64,000 nt of DNA from JAJFIE01 sp964344255 (GTDB taxonomy: Bacteria; Pseudomonadota; Alphaproteobacteria; Rhodospirillales; Casp-alpha2): assembly GCA_964344255.1 (NCBI GenBank), contig CAYFMQ010000008.1, positions 78,148 through 142,147 on the forward strand, in the 5' to 3' direction. The notes under the pieces are model-generated. The model had not been told where the DNA came from. It saw only the letters and a list, made by a program, of their open reading frames with translations, and made no database searches. Of this stretch, positions 1 to 8,866 are shown piece after piece. Positions within the stretch are counted from its first letter, which is position 1, and the number at the start of each line of letters is the position of its first letter. The translations under genes and the position numbers were made by a program.

Positions 1-402
1 GTATCCGCCCGCCAGATCGCCGGTTGGATGGAAAAGGAAGGATGGGAGGTTCATTTTGCCCCCATCGATAATTTTTATGTCCATATCGATCTGATGGTCT
101 GCATGATTGCGCCCAAGCTGGCGGCTGTCTGCCTGGATACAACGCCGGACCATGTTCTCGACTGGCTGAAGAGCAAGAAGATCGAGTTCATTCCGGTCAG
201 CTTCCGCGACACCATGGCGTTGGGGTGCAATGTCGTTTCATTGGGCGACGACCGGGTGCTTGCCCCTGAATCCTCCAAGGATCTGGTTTCCAAGCTGCGG
301 GCGAACGGGTTCAAGGTTTACGACCCGGACATGTCCATGTTCCTGAATGCAGGGGGCGGCGTGCATTGCATGTGCCAACCGTTGAAACGCGACCCGGTAT
401 GA
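1..402 (+). CDS. Amidinotransferase / dimethylarginine dimethylaminohydrolase-like protein, C-terminal part
   Basis: This is the 3' end of a gene cut by the window edge. The frame is open from base 1 with no clear start, so the first methionine at 28 is probably internal. The last 133 residues resemble the guanidino-group modifying superfamily (arginine deiminase, amidinotransferase, DDAH). The near-terminal GGGVHCMCQPLKR stretch places a Cys where the family has its catalytic nucleophile. Such enzymes hydrolyse or transfer the amidino group of arginine derivatives. The substrate cannot be told from this fragment. A polyamine-type transporter and an amino-acid epimerase lie nearby, which fits nitrogen-compound catabolism but does not prove it. 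Confidence 0.7.
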   Translation, partial: VSARQIAGWMEKEGWEVHFAPIDNFYVHIDLMVCMIAPKLAAVCLDTTPDHVLDWLKSKKIEFIPVSFRDTMALGCNVVSLGDDRVLAPESSKDLVSKLRANGFKVYDPDMSMFLNAGGGVHCMCQPLKRDPV

Positions 403-431
403 GAATGACAGTCGATACTGTCCACTCCTGA

Positions 432-1001
432 TCAGTTGTATTGCGTGGTCAGTGAGCCGACTTTAACGCTGGCGCCCTCACGATTGTTCGAAAGAAGTAA
501 AGGCTTGGCGCCTTCCTCATCTTCTTCGTCCCAATTGTTGACCGATATGGTATGGGCGATCGATCCTTTTTCATTCGTTAGAGGCAGGGTCATACATTCG
601 TGCATGACGGGGGCCCGGTTGGAGGCTTTGTTTTCAAGATATCTTTTCCAGAAATGCGGCCTGCCGGACATGACGACGCCTGCCTCTATGTCATGAACGG
701 CATCGCCGGGTTCAAAGATTTCATCAAGATATCGGCCGGTCAGCTCCAATCCTGTCAGTTCGTATAACATGGTGCCCGCATAGCGCCACCGGAAACGTAG
801 AGCCGCCGACATAGCATCCCGCTCGATATCCTTGACGGTCAGATAGCTGGCATGTTGCCAGAGCTCCATGAGGTCGATGTCGATTAATGTGGGGATGCCG
901 CCAGCCTTTTCAGCTTTTATCTGCCAGTAATGCAGTACATCCCGGAAAACCGGCTCAAGTTTTTCCAGATCATCTTGTTCGATGCCATCAATGTGGAACA
1001 T
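432..1001 (-). CDS. PAS_5-family (PAS domain) protein
   Basis: This 189-residue protein resembles the alphaproteobacterial PAS_5 family. It shows the segment DIDLMELWQHASYLTVKDIE, then an FRWRYAGTMLYELTGLELTGRYLDE-like core that is usual in that family. There is no kinase or DNA-binding domain, so it may be a stand-alone sensor or binding module of unknown ligand. I chose the ATG at 1001 because GGGAGG sits just upstream of it; an upstream TTG at 1049 is open but lacks such a site. The C-terminal 40 residues are acidic (NNWDEEDEEGAK). It is convergent with the amidinotransferase gene and divergent from the flavin reductase gene. Confidence 0.65.
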   Translation of the reverse strand: MFHIDGIEQDDLEKLEPVFRDVLHYWQIKAEKAGGIPTLIDIDLMELWQHASYLTVKDIERDAMSAALRFRWRYAGTMLYELTGLELTGRYLDEIFEPGDAVHDIEAGVVMSGRPHFWKRYLENKASNRAPVMHECMTLPLTNEKGSIAHTISVNNWDEEDEEGAKPLLLSNNREGASVKVGSLTTQYN

Positions 1002-1221
1002 CGCATAGCCTCCCTGCCCAGGCCGGAACCGCTTGTCACGGTTATTCAATTTAATAGAGCACTCTTGTTACGGACTCTAAAAAAAATTGTAATGAACTTA
1101 CATATCTGGTCAAGAAATATAAAATGAACATACAATGGCACTTTGTCCGAAAGAAGCTGTAATCATTGGATAAATCAGCGATCCAGAAAGATCCGGAAGA
1201 TATTCAGAGGCTATAATCCCG

Positions 1222-1848
1222 ATGTTTTATAAAACAAATGAACCACATGGCTTGCCGCATAACCCCTTTAATGCCCTGGTCACGCCCCGACCGATCGGAT
1301 GGATTTCATCTCAGGACAGTAAGGGGACCGTCAATCTGGCGCCCTATTCGTTCTTTAATGCCGTTTCCTATTCCCCGCCCCAGGTGATGTTCGCCACAAG
1401 CGGGTATCACGTTGAGGGCGGTTTGAAAGATACGGTCAGCAATATCCAGGAAACCGGTGAGTTCGTGGTTAACATAGTGTCCTGGTCCCTACGGGAGGCC
1501 ATGAATAAATCTTCAGCCGATGCACCGCGGGAAACAGACGAATTTGATATTGCGGGTTTGGAAAAAGAGCCCTCTGAGCTTGTCTCGCCACCCCGCGTAA
1601 AGGCCAGTCCGGCACACCTTGAATGCCGGTACGTGAAAACCGTCGAATTACCCCGAGCGTCCGAGGATGCGGCCAATCTGGTTGTTTTCGGAGAAGTCAT
1701 CGGCATTCATATCAGCGATGATATTCTGGTCGATGGCATGGTCGACATGATGAAAGCGGATGTGATCGGCCGTCTTGGCTATATGGACTTCACCCGAGTG
1801 AACAACCTGTTCACCATGCACCGGCCCTCTTGGCCGATAGATGAGTAA
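1222..1848 (+). CDS. Flavin reductase-like (FMN-binding split barrel) protein
   Basis: This 208-residue protein matches the DIM6/NTAB flavin reductase-like family. It begins with the typical PFNALVTPRPIGWISS motif, followed by NLAPYSFFNAVSYSPPQVMF. Members bind FMN and either reduce flavin with NAD(P)H for partner monooxygenases or act as small flavoproteins of unknown role. The length is normal for the family. It stands alone on the plus strand and converges with the epimerase gene. No partner monooxygenase is visible in the window, so its electron acceptor is unknown. Confidence 0.8.
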   Translation: MFYKTNEPHGLPHNPFNALVTPRPIGWISSQDSKGTVNLAPYSFFNAVSYSPPQVMFATSGYHVEGGLKDTVSNIQETGEFVVNIVSWSLREAMNKSSADAPRETDEFDIAGLEKEPSELVSPPRVKASPAHLECRYVKTVELPRASEDAANLVVFGEVIGIHISDDILVDGMVDMMKADVIGRLGYMDFTRVNNLFTMHRPSWPIDE

Positions 1849-1872
1849 ATTTCCGTCATTATTTCAAAGACG

Positions 1873-2880
1873 TTATTTCAGGATAAATCCGTGGGCGTAG
1901 GGGTCGCGTTCATCAATATAAATCGTGTTATCACCCGTAATCCGGGCCCATCCTTCGATGGAGGGAATGATCGCACTTTTATTGCCAACGCTCACCTGAT
2001 CTTCGACGCGTCCCCTGAACAGGCTGCCGATAATGCTTTCATGGATGAAATCATCACCAACCACCAGATCACCCCGGGCCGCCCACTGCGCCATTCTGGC
2101 CGATGTACCAGTGCCGCAGGGTGAGCGGTCGATGGCCTTGTCACCATAAAGAACTGCGTTCCTGGCATCAGCTTCAGCCGAGGTCGGCTTGCCTGTCCAC
2201 ATGATATGGCTCAAGCCCCTGATGGCGTCCTGCTCGGGATGAACGAAATCATACTTTTCATTCATCAGCGACCGGATAACGGGGCTGAGACGCTGGATAT
2301 CACCCGGCGTCAGGTCGCTCATATCTTTGAAATTTTCCTGCGGTTCGATGATGGCATAGAAGTTTCCGCCATAGGCGACATCCATGGTCAGGGAGCCGAG
2401 TGCTGGCACATCCACCTGATAATCCGTACCGTAAAGGAAGGCGGGCACGTTTGTCAGGCGAACGCTATCGACACAATCGCCGGTCGTTTCGTACTGCGCA
2501 ACCACGAGCCCGGCGGGCGTATCCAGGCGCAACACGCCCGGTTCGCGCGGCGTTACCAATCCCCGTTCGATGGCGACGGTTACGGTGCCGATGGTACCGT
2601 GGCCGCACATGGGCAGACAGCCTGATACCTCGATAAACAGGATGGCGACGTCGCAGTCGTCCCGGGTCGGAGGATAGAGAATACTGCCGGACATGACGTC
2701 ATGTCCCCTTGGCTCGAACATCAGGCCCGTTCTTATCCAGTCGTAACTTTCCAGAAAATGCCGCCGTTTCTCGATCATGGTGGCGCCGTCCAGATCGGGA
2801 CCACCTTCCGCCACGACGCGGACAGGGTTGCCACATGTATGGGCGTCAATACAGGTAAAGGTTCCCGTTTTGGATGTCAT
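1873..2880 (-). CDS. Proline racemase family protein, probable 4-hydroxyproline 2-epimerase
   Basis: This 335-residue protein belongs to the proline racemase superfamily. Both catalytic Cys are present: Cys92 in MCGHGT and Cys255 in DRSPCGTGT. The two-Cys form indicates racemase or epimerase activity rather than trans-3-hydroxyproline dehydratase, which usually has Thr at the second site. Proline racemase and 4-hydroxyproline 2-epimerase cannot be separated by motif alone; the epimerase is commoner in alphaproteobacteria. It is the last gene of a minus-strand operon (ferredoxin reductase, ferredoxin, SDR, epimerase) and starts 7 bp after the SDR gene. No downstream hydroxyproline pathway genes (oxidase, deaminase, dehydrogenase) are in the window. 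Confidence 0.8.
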   Translation of the reverse strand: MTSKTGTFTCIDAHTCGNPVRVVAEGGPDLDGATMIEKRRHFLESYDWIRTGLMFEPRGHDVMSGSILYPPTRDDCDVAILFIEVSGCLPMCGHGTIGTVTVAIERGLVTPREPGVLRLDTPAGLVVAQYETTGDCVDSVRLTNVPAFLYGTDYQVDVPALGSLTMDVAYGGNFYAIIEPQENFKDMSDLTPGDIQRLSPVIRSLMNEKYDFVHPEQDAIRGLSHIMWTGKPTSAEADARNAVLYGDKAIDRSPCGTGTSARMAQWAARGDLVVGDDFIHESIIGSLFRGRVEDQVSVGNKSAIIPSIEGWARITGDNTIYIDERDPYAHGFILK

Positions 2881-2887
2881 CGCCTGA

Positions 2888-3637
2888 TCACACCTGGGCT
2901 GTTATGCCGCCGTCGACGGGCAGCTCCACGCCGGTAATGTAGCTCGCCTGATCGGAAAGCAGGAACAAACAGGCGTCAGCCATATCTTTTGTCGTGCCGA
3001 GGCGGCCCAGCGGCACGAAGCCCGCAGCACGGTCCTTGGCTTTCTCATCCTTGGCCCAGCGCTCCTGCATGGGAGACATGGTGCCGCCCGGCAAGATAAC
3101 GTTGGATCGGATGTTGTTGCCGGCAAACTGTATCGCCAGGGACTTCGCCAACCGTATGACGGCAGCTTTTGAAGCGCCGTAGGCATCCTGGGAAGGCGCA
3201 TCGCCCCCCGTCGCATCGACGGACGAGAAATGCACCATGGCCCCGCCGCCCTGCCCCTTCATATGAGGGATGGCGTGGCGAGCCGTCAGGGCAAAGGATT
3301 TGACGTTGATGGCCATGACCGTATCCCAGACGTCCATATCCATCTCTGTCACCGACTTGTCGCGGTCAAACCACAGAACCCCAGCCGTATTGATCAAATA
3401 GTCGAGGCCATTAAAACTTGAAGCGGTATCATCGATAGCCTTTTTGACGAAAACCTCGTTGGTCAGGTCGCCTTCGTAATAGGCGTGAGAGCCGGGGCCA
3501 TCTGCAATTCCAGCTGGTTCCGGTTTGACGTCCGCCATGCCGACACGAGCGCCCTGTTCGATCAGGGCGTTGGCTATTTCAAGCCCCATACCTCCACCGC
3601 CACCTGCGATAAATGCTGATTTTCCGGTAAAGCTCAC
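2888..3637 (-). CDS. SDR-family NAD(P)-dependent oxidoreductase
   Basis: This classical short-chain dehydrogenase of 249 residues has the nucleotide-binding glycine motif AGGGGGMGLE near residue 11, an NTAG-type motif in LINTAGVLWF, a catalytic Ser in HFSSVDATGG, and YGASK with the catalytic Tyr and Lys. The C-terminal ITGVELPVDGG is also typical. The start is GTG, with AAAAGG about 8 bases upstream. It probably oxidises a hydroxyl group or reduces a ketone. The substrate is unknown, but its operon also encodes an epimerase and a ferredoxin-based electron chain, so the substrate may be an intermediate of the same catabolic route. Confidence 0.85.
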   Translation of the reverse strand: MSFTGKSAFIAGGGGGMGLEIANALIEQGARVGMADVKPEPAGIADGPGSHAYYEGDLTNEVFVKKAIDDTASSFNGLDYLINTAGVLWFDRDKSVTEMDMDVWDTVMAINVKSFALTARHAIPHMKGQGGGAMVHFSSVDATGGDAPSQDAYGASKAAVIRLAKSLAIQFAGNNIRSNVILPGGTMSPMQERWAKDEKAKDRAAGFVPLGRLGTTKDMADACLFLLSDQASYITGVELPVDGGITAQV

Positions 3638-3666
3638 GGGGGCACCTTTTAGTGATTTACTGGCGG

Positions 3667-3984
3667 TTACTGTTCTATGGGGACGTGGACGACCAGACCG
3701 TCCAGATCATCGGTTACATCGACCTGGCAGCTCAACCGGCTATTTTCCTTGGGGTCCATGGCGAAATCCAGCATGTCTTTTTCGACTGCACCGGCAGGGC
3801 CGACCTTTTCCGTCCAGGCGTCGTCAATATAAACATGACAGGTAGCGCAGGCACAGGCGCCGCCGCATTCCGCCAGAATGCCTGGGATCAGGTTGTTTAC
3901 GGCGCCATCCTTGACGGACTGGCCGTTTGGAACGTCGACTTCCTTGGTATCGCCGTCTGCCTGGACATAGGTAACTTTCGCCAT
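3667..3984 (-). CDS. [2Fe-2S] ferredoxin, putidaredoxin/adrenodoxin type
   Basis: This is a small 105-residue ferredoxin. The ligands are Cys40, Cys46, Cys49 (C-x5-C-x2-C in ECGGACACATCH) and Cys86 in RLSCQV, the pattern of vertebrate- and bacterial-type [2Fe-2S] ferredoxins that serve P450s or Rieske oxygenases. AAAGGAT precedes the ATG. The gene for a matching FAD-dependent reductase lies directly upstream on the same strand, so the pair should form an NAD(P)H-reductase-ferredoxin chain. The terminal oxygenase they feed is not encoded in this window and may lie outside it. Confidence 0.9.
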   Translation of the reverse strand: MAKVTYVQADGDTKEVDVPNGQSVKDGAVNNLIPGILAECGGACACATCHVYIDDAWTEKVGPAGAVEKDMLDFAMDPKENSRLSCQVDVTDDLDGLVVHVPIEQ

Positions 3985-4071
3985 GGTGTATCCTTTAATG
4001 CTGTACTGAGAATGAAACTACCGCGTTAAATAGGGTCAGGACACTATCAAGCCAAGATTATTTTTGAAATA

Positions 4072-5283
4072 TCAAACCAGTTCCTTGACCGAAATTGTCG
4101 TATCGGCAATCCGCTCGGGGTCCGGCTTGGCATGATCCGTCACCAGCTTGCGGCCCATCATGTACTCACGTGGGCTGTTGATGGCGTCAACGGCGATCAG
4201 GGTGCCGTCTTTCAGGTAAAAAACGGAAAAAGCGCCATCGGCTGGATTGCCCCGTATAACGGCTTGGGTATACCCCTGTGACAGGCCGACAATCTGCAGT
4301 TTCACATCGTACTGGTCTGACCAGAACCAGGGGACGGCGCTATAGGTTTCCGGCGTGCCGCAGATGGCCTTGGCGGCGGCCTTGGCCTGATCAACGGCGT
4401 TCTGGACGGATTCAAGACGAATGTTGATGCCGTAAATGCCGTTCGGATGATTGGTGCAATCCCCGGCGCTGACAATATCCGGATCTTCCGTCTGGGCGCA
4501 GTCATTGACGACAATACCGTTGTCACATGCCAGACCGGCGGCTTCCGCCAGTTCCGTGTTGGGGATAACGCCGACCCCGACAACGACGACATCGGCTTCA
4601 AAGCTTTCACCGCCTTCACACTCGACGGCCTTTACCTGGTTGTCTGCACCAGTGAAGCCGGAGACCATGACATCGGTTTTGATGTCGACACCGTGATTTT
4701 TGTGCAGGGTTTCATAAAATTCCGAGACTTCCGGCGCGACAACGCGGTTCATGACCCGGTCGGCCATTTCAAGGACGGTTACCTTCATGCCCTGCTTGGT
4801 AGCTGCTGCAGCGACTTCAAGGCCGATGTATCCGCCACCGACAACGACCATGCGTCCGCCCGAGGAAAACCGATCCCGTAAGGCAAGCGTATCGTCGATT
4901 GCGCGGACATAGTAGATACCGTCAAGGTCCGATCCGGGAATATTGAGTTTCCTGACACGTGTACCTGTCGTCAGGGCCAGTTTGTCGTAGGCGATTGTTT
5001 CGCCCGTATCCAGGGTAATGGTTTTATCCTTGCGCTCGATGCTTTCCACACGATGGCCGAGCGTCAGTTCTATATTGTTGTCTTCATAGAATTCCTGCGG
5101 TTTCAGGTAGACCTGCTCCAGTTCCATGTCACCGGACAGCAATTGCTTGGATAAGGGAGGCCGCTGGTAAGGGGGGTAAGCTTCATCGCCGACAATTCGG
5201 ATCGGGCCGTCATACCCTTCCATTCGCAAGGATGCTGAAAGTTGCCCGGCGGCGTGTCCGGCCCCGATAATCAGAACAGTCAT
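4072..5283 (-). CDS. FAD-dependent ferredoxin reductase (putidaredoxin reductase-like)
   Basis: This 403-residue flavoprotein begins MTVLIIGAGHAAGQLSASLR, an FAD-binding dinucleotide fold. A second glycine motif for NAD(P)H follows near residue 150 (VVVGGGYIGLEVA), then an FAD motif in DPDIVSAGDC. The architecture is that of putidaredoxin/rubredoxin reductases. I chose the ATG at 5283 because GGGGAGAAAACTG precedes it and the protein then starts at the FAD fold; a longer open frame reaches 5340. It is the first gene of the operon with the ferredoxin, SDR and epimerase, and is divergent from the ABC transporter. Its likely role is to reduce the adjacent ferredoxin for an unseen oxygenase. Confidence 0.88.
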   Translation of the reverse strand: MTVLIIGAGHAAGQLSASLRMEGYDGPIRIVGDEAYPPYQRPPLSKQLLSGDMELEQVYLKPQEFYEDNNIELTLGHRVESIERKDKTITLDTGETIAYDKLALTTGTRVRKLNIPGSDLDGIYYVRAIDDTLALRDRFSSGGRMVVVGGGYIGLEVAAAATKQGMKVTVLEMADRVMNRVVAPEVSEFYETLHKNHGVDIKTDVMVSGFTGADNQVKAVECEGGESFEADVVVVGVGVIPNTELAEAAGLACDNGIVVNDCAQTEDPDIVSAGDCTNHPNGIYGINIRLESVQNAVDQAKAAAKAICGTPETYSAVPWFWSDQYDVKLQIVGLSQGYTQAVIRGNPADGAFSVFYLKDGTLIAVDAINSPREYMMGRKLVTDHAKPDPERIADTTISVKELV

Positions 5284-5562
5284 CAGTTTTCTCCCCAAGA
5301 TCGCAATGACGCTTCCGCCAATTAAGGGAGCGCGGGCCAAAAGTTCAAGAAAAAATCACCGATTTTCAGGCGTTCGCCAGGAAGTAAGCCGGAGGGAATG
5401 GTTTATTGGCAGGAATTTTGAAAAGTATGCTACTCTTTTTTCGATTAAAAGCCTCAAACGATGCCATATGCAGCATTACGACAATAGGGGTGTGGATAGA
5501 CAGTCAATGTGTTTCCTGGATTGAAATCACTAACCATCAAACATCAAAGGGAGGATCAGGTG

Positions 5563-6699
5563 ATGGTAGAAGTTAAGGATTTTGACGCGAAAGCAATTGT
5601 CTCCCACTATCGGGAAGGCAGGATTTCACGCAGAGAATTTGGCCGTCTTGCCGGCATGTTAGGAATTGCCGGTCTTGGCAGCGCCATGGCGCCGAAAATG
5701 ACCACTGCTGCTGACACGGCGATGGTGTTCGGGTGGGCCGGTTACGACGACGAAAATCTCTGGCCGACTTATGTTGAAAAATACGGGACGCTTCCTCGTT
5801 TCACCTTCTGGGGTGATGAGGAAGAAGGCGTTACCAAAATGCTGTCCGGTTTCAGCCCGGACCTTATGTTCCCATGCAGTTATAAAATCCGGAAATGGAA
5901 CGAGGCCGGTCTTCTCAGGCCGATCGACACCTCAAGGCTGAAAAACTGGAACGACATTCTGCCCAGTCTCCGGACCATGCCGGGCGTTGTCCAAAATGGC
6001 GAAACCGTCTGGGTTCCCGTTGATTGGGGCTTAACATCCATTATCTATAGCACGGATCTGGCGCCTGAATATGTGGACAATGAATCCTGGGGCATCCTGT
6101 GGGATCCAAAATATCAGGGTCGTTTGGCCTGTTTCGATAGCCTCGTCGATTGTGTTGTGATCGCTGGCATTATGGCGAACATGGATAATCCATACGATTA
6201 CTCCAAGCAGAGCGATTTGGATTCCACCCGCAATCTGATGCGGAATATGGTTCCGAACCTGCGGTATTTCTCCAACGATTCAACCACCATCGAACAGGGC
6301 ATTGCCAGCGGTGAGCTTGTCGCCGCCACAGTGTGGAATGAGTCTGTCGTGCGGCTGAAAGCCCAGGGGCTGGCGGTTAAATACATGAATCCGAAAGAAA
6401 GCGGACCCATGACCTGGGTTTGCGGCCTATCGATTGCCAAGAACACCCAGTTCGAGGACCAGGCTTATGAGTTGATTGACGCCATGCTTGAGCCTTCATC
6501 GCGCGCCTATGAAATCCGTGAGTTCGGATACGGTGGTTCAACACAGAGCGGTTTCGATCTGGTTGACGAAGCTACATTGGCTGAACTGGGGTTGTCGAAA
6601 AACCCGGACGAGATTCTGAGCGCTGGTTCCTTCCAGGAGGAAATTCAGAACGAACCGGGCCTTCAGGCCATGTTTGATGAAGTAAAAGCAGGATTGTAA
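5563..6699 (+). CDS. ABC transporter substrate-binding protein, spermidine/putrescine (PotD) type
   Basis: This 378-residue periplasmic binding protein has a Tat-like signal (RISRREFGRLAGMLGIAG, then AMAPKMTTAA) at residues 18-45. The mature part resembles PotD/PotF proteins, with VFGWAGYDDENLWPTYVEKYG early and VWNESVV and MTWVCGLSIAKN later. I chose the ATG at 5563 because AAAGGGAGG lies 8 bases upstream. A rho-independent terminator follows the gene, ahead of the permease genes; this could raise binding-protein levels above the membrane parts. The class binds polyamines, but related alphaproteobacterial systems import betaines, choline or amino-acid derivatives, so the ligand stays open. 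Confidence 0.88.
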   Translation: MVEVKDFDAKAIVSHYREGRISRREFGRLAGMLGIAGLGSAMAPKMTTAADTAMVFGWAGYDDENLWPTYVEKYGTLPRFTFWGDEEEGVTKMLSGFSPDLMFPCSYKIRKWNEAGLLRPIDTSRLKNWNDILPSLRTMPGVVQNGETVWVPVDWGLTSIIYSTDLAPEYVDNESWGILWDPKYQGRLACFDSLVDCVVIAGIMANMDNPYDYSKQSDLDSTRNLMRNMVPNLRYFSNDSTTIEQGIASGELVAATVWNESVVRLKAQGLAVKYMNPKESGPMTWVCGLSIAKNTQFEDQAYELIDAMLEPSSRAYEIREFGYGGSTQSGFDLVDEATLAELGLSKNPDEILSAGSFQEEIQNEPGLQAMFDEVKAGL

Positions 6700-6731
6700 T
6701 CGATTTTACAATCGAAACAGATAACATTCGA

Positions 6732-6768
6732 GCCATCGCCCTACTGCATAAATTGGGCGGTGGCTTTT
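6732..6768 (+). terminator. Rho-independent terminator after the binding-protein gene
   Basis: A 10-bp stem (GCCATCGCCC with GGGCGGTGGC, including one G-T pair) closes a 13-base loop and is followed by TTTT. It lies 33 bp after the stop codon of the substrate-binding protein gene and before the permease genes, so it should end or attenuate that transcript. Confidence 0.8.
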
Positions 6769-7097
6769 ATGTTTGCTGTAAAAAGTAAAGTAACAAATGA
6801 TTTATTTGCCTATCACCATGGAAATACCACAAATTGGGTATGGCAAAATTACTGATGGGCAAACATGGTATGCGCTGTCTGAGGTATAAAAAATAAACAC
6901 ATCCGTGAAAAACGCGGAAAATAGTGTTAATTACAGGGTTGATGATCTGGTTTAGTGGTTAGGAGAAAAGGTTGTTTTCCGGACCATTTGTCAATCATTG
7001 AATGAGTTTATAAAACGAAGTGACTTGCCTTGCCGCCGAAATTTCAGGATGGTTAGGGAATGTTGCGGTTCCGATGCCGATGCATTGTGATTAACAG
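6769..7097. other. AT-rich spacer between binding-protein and permease genes
   Basis: This stretch of about 330 bases is clearly richer in A and T than its neighbours and holds no convincing gene. A weak promoter-like pair on the plus strand (TTGTCA at 6988, ATAAAA at 7010) could start a separate permease transcript after the preceding terminator. Nothing else stands out apart from an imperfect GGAGAAAA/TTTTCC dyad near 6962-6980. Confidence 0.4.
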
Positions 7098-8048
7098 GTG
7101 ACGGATGAAAAACTGATTATGAGTGTTCAAGCAGTTTCAACGCCGGGGGTGCAATCTGCCCCGACTCGCAGAGGAGGGGGGCTGACAGGATTATTGATGC
7201 GTAGTGAAACCGCACGCGGTTTCTTCCTGTTGTCGCCCACGCTCTTTATCCTTTTGTGCGCCTTGCTGGCGCCGATTATCGTGCTGGTCGGACTCAGTTT
7301 CTGGAAACAGGTCGGAATGGATTTTGATTCGACCTTGTCTTTCGATAACTACATCATGTTTTTTGACAAAAAAATCTATCCTCTGATCCTCCAGCGCTCG
7401 ATCAAGATTTCTGCTTTCGTGACAATTGCGACGGTGCTGCTTGCTTATCCGGCGGCTTATTTCATTGCCTTCAAGGTCCAGAAAAACAAGCTGGTATGGC
7501 TAATCCTGATCACGGTGCCGTTCTGGACCAGCTATCTGCTTCGTGTGTTTGCCTGGAAAATCATGCTCGGCTTCAATGGCGTTATCAATTCAGGCCTGAT
7601 CGGTTTAGGGCTTATTTCTGAACCATTGCAATTCATCCTGTACAGTGAGTTTGCCGTTATCCTGACCCTGGCGCATGCCTGGGCGGCATTTGCCATCCTT
7701 CCCATCTATGTGTCCCTTGAAAAGATCGACAGGTCCCTGTTGGAGGCTTCCGCCGATCTCGGAGAAGGACCCATCATGAGCTTCCTGCGTGTCACGTTGC
7801 CCTTGTCGCTCCCGGGTGTGATCGCGGCGTCCCTGTTGGTGTTCATTCCGACGGTGGGTGATTTCGTGACGCCAAAACTGGTCGGCGGCAGTGGCGGCAT
7901 CATGATCGGAAATCTGATCCAGAATGCTTTTGGCCGCGGGGCAAATTGGCCTCTTGGTGCGGCAATCTCGGTCGTGTCGATGCTGAGTATTACGTTGATC
8001 GTCTGTGCGTTCCTCTGGTTCATCGGCCAGATGAAGAAACGGTTGTGA
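7098..8048 (+). CDS. ABC transporter permease, PotB type
   Basis: This 316-residue inner-membrane permease has about six predicted helices. The family's cytoplasmic coupling motif is in LEASADLGEGPIMSFLRVTLPLSLPG near residues 214-240 (EAA...G). It is the first of three tightly spaced genes (PotB-, PotC- and PotA-like). The start is uncertain: GTG at 7098 and ATG at 7119 are both possible and neither has a strong ribosome site. With the upstream binding protein and downstream ATPase it makes a complete importer. It pairs with the next gene as a heterodimeric channel. Confidence 0.87.
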   Translation: MTDEKLIMSVQAVSTPGVQSAPTRRGGGLTGLLMRSETARGFFLLSPTLFILLCALLAPIIVLVGLSFWKQVGMDFDSTLSFDNYIMFFDKKIYPLILQRSIKISAFVTIATVLLAYPAAYFIAFKVQKNKLVWLILITVPFWTSYLLRVFAWKIMLGFNGVINSGLIGLGLISEPLQFILYSEFAVILTLAHAWAAFAILPIYVSLEKIDRSLLEASADLGEGPIMSFLRVTLPLSLPGVIAASLLVFIPTVGDFVTPKLVGGSGGIMIGNLIQNAFGRGANWPLGAAISVVSMLSITLIVCAFLWFIGQMKKRL

Positions 8049-8058
8049 GGAACGAGCC

Positions 8059-8865
8059 ATGAATAAAAACAAATTCGGAATCATCGGTATTTACACGGTC
8101 CTGTATCTAGCCTTTCTGTACATCCCGGTCCTGTTTCTGCCGTTGTTCTCTTTCAACGATTCCATCTACATCGCTTTTCCGCTGAAGGGTTTCACCCTTG
8201 AATGGTATTCGAAGATGATCGACAGCGAGCCACTACTTAACTCGCTTCAAAACAGTCTGAAGGTCGGCGTCGCCGTTGCGATCATGAGCACAATTTTCGG
8301 TACCCTGGCTGCGAAAGCCTTCACCCGCTATCGCATTCCGGGCGCCGGACCTTTAACAGCCTTTATTTCGCTTCCCCTGGTGCTGCCGTCCATCATCATG
8401 GGCATTTCGCTGCTGATCGTTGTCGTTAAGGTGTTCCATATTGATTTGTCGCTGATAACGATCGGGATCGCTCATACGGTCATCTGCGTGCCGTTTTCCA
8501 TGTTTGTCATGATTTCCAGGCTCGAGGGCTTTGACAAGAGCATGGAAGAGGCGGCTCAGGATCTGGGCGAGACGCCCTGGATGACATTCTGGCGTGTAAC
8601 CTTCCCCATGGTGGCGCCTGGTATCGTTGCCAGCCTGCTGCTGTGTTTCACCATCTCGTTTGACGAGTTCATGATGGCGTTCTTCCTGGGCGGTGATCAA
8701 CCGACCCTGCCGATTTTCATGTATTCCCAGCTACGTTTCCCGAGCAAGCTGCCGCCGGTTCTGGCCTTGGGCGCGGCAATCCTGCTGGTATCCTTCTTCG
8801 TTGTGACATTTGCTGAACTAGTCCGTCGTCGCGGCGTACAAATGAATTCATCTACCGGAGTATAA
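8059..8865 (+). CDS. ABC transporter permease, PotC type
   Basis: This second permease subunit has 268 residues and about six membrane helices. The coupling motif is EEAAQDLGETPWMTFWRVTFPMVAPG near residue 160. The conserved FTISFDEFMMAFFLGG segment near the end is characteristic of PotC/PotI proteins. AGGA sits ahead of the ATG, 10 bp after the PotB-like gene, and the stop codon is one base before the ATPase start, so the three genes are probably translationally coupled. Confidence 0.88.
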   Translation: MNKNKFGIIGIYTVLYLAFLYIPVLFLPLFSFNDSIYIAFPLKGFTLEWYSKMIDSEPLLNSLQNSLKVGVAVAIMSTIFGTLAAKAFTRYRIPGAGPLTAFISLPLVLPSIIMGISLLIVVVKVFHIDLSLITIGIAHTVICVPFSMFVMISRLEGFDKSMEEAAQDLGETPWMTFWRVTFPMVAPGIVASLLLCFTISFDEFMMAFFLGGDQPTLPIFMYSQLRFPSKLPPVLALGAAILLVSFFVVTFAELVRRRGVQMNSSTGV

Positions 8866-8866
8866 C

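Noticed and set aside
5410..5440. Imperfect AAAAGTA...TACTCTTTT dyad upstream of the binding-protein gene
   Set aside because: Arms do not match well and the stretch is AT-rich, so chance is likely.
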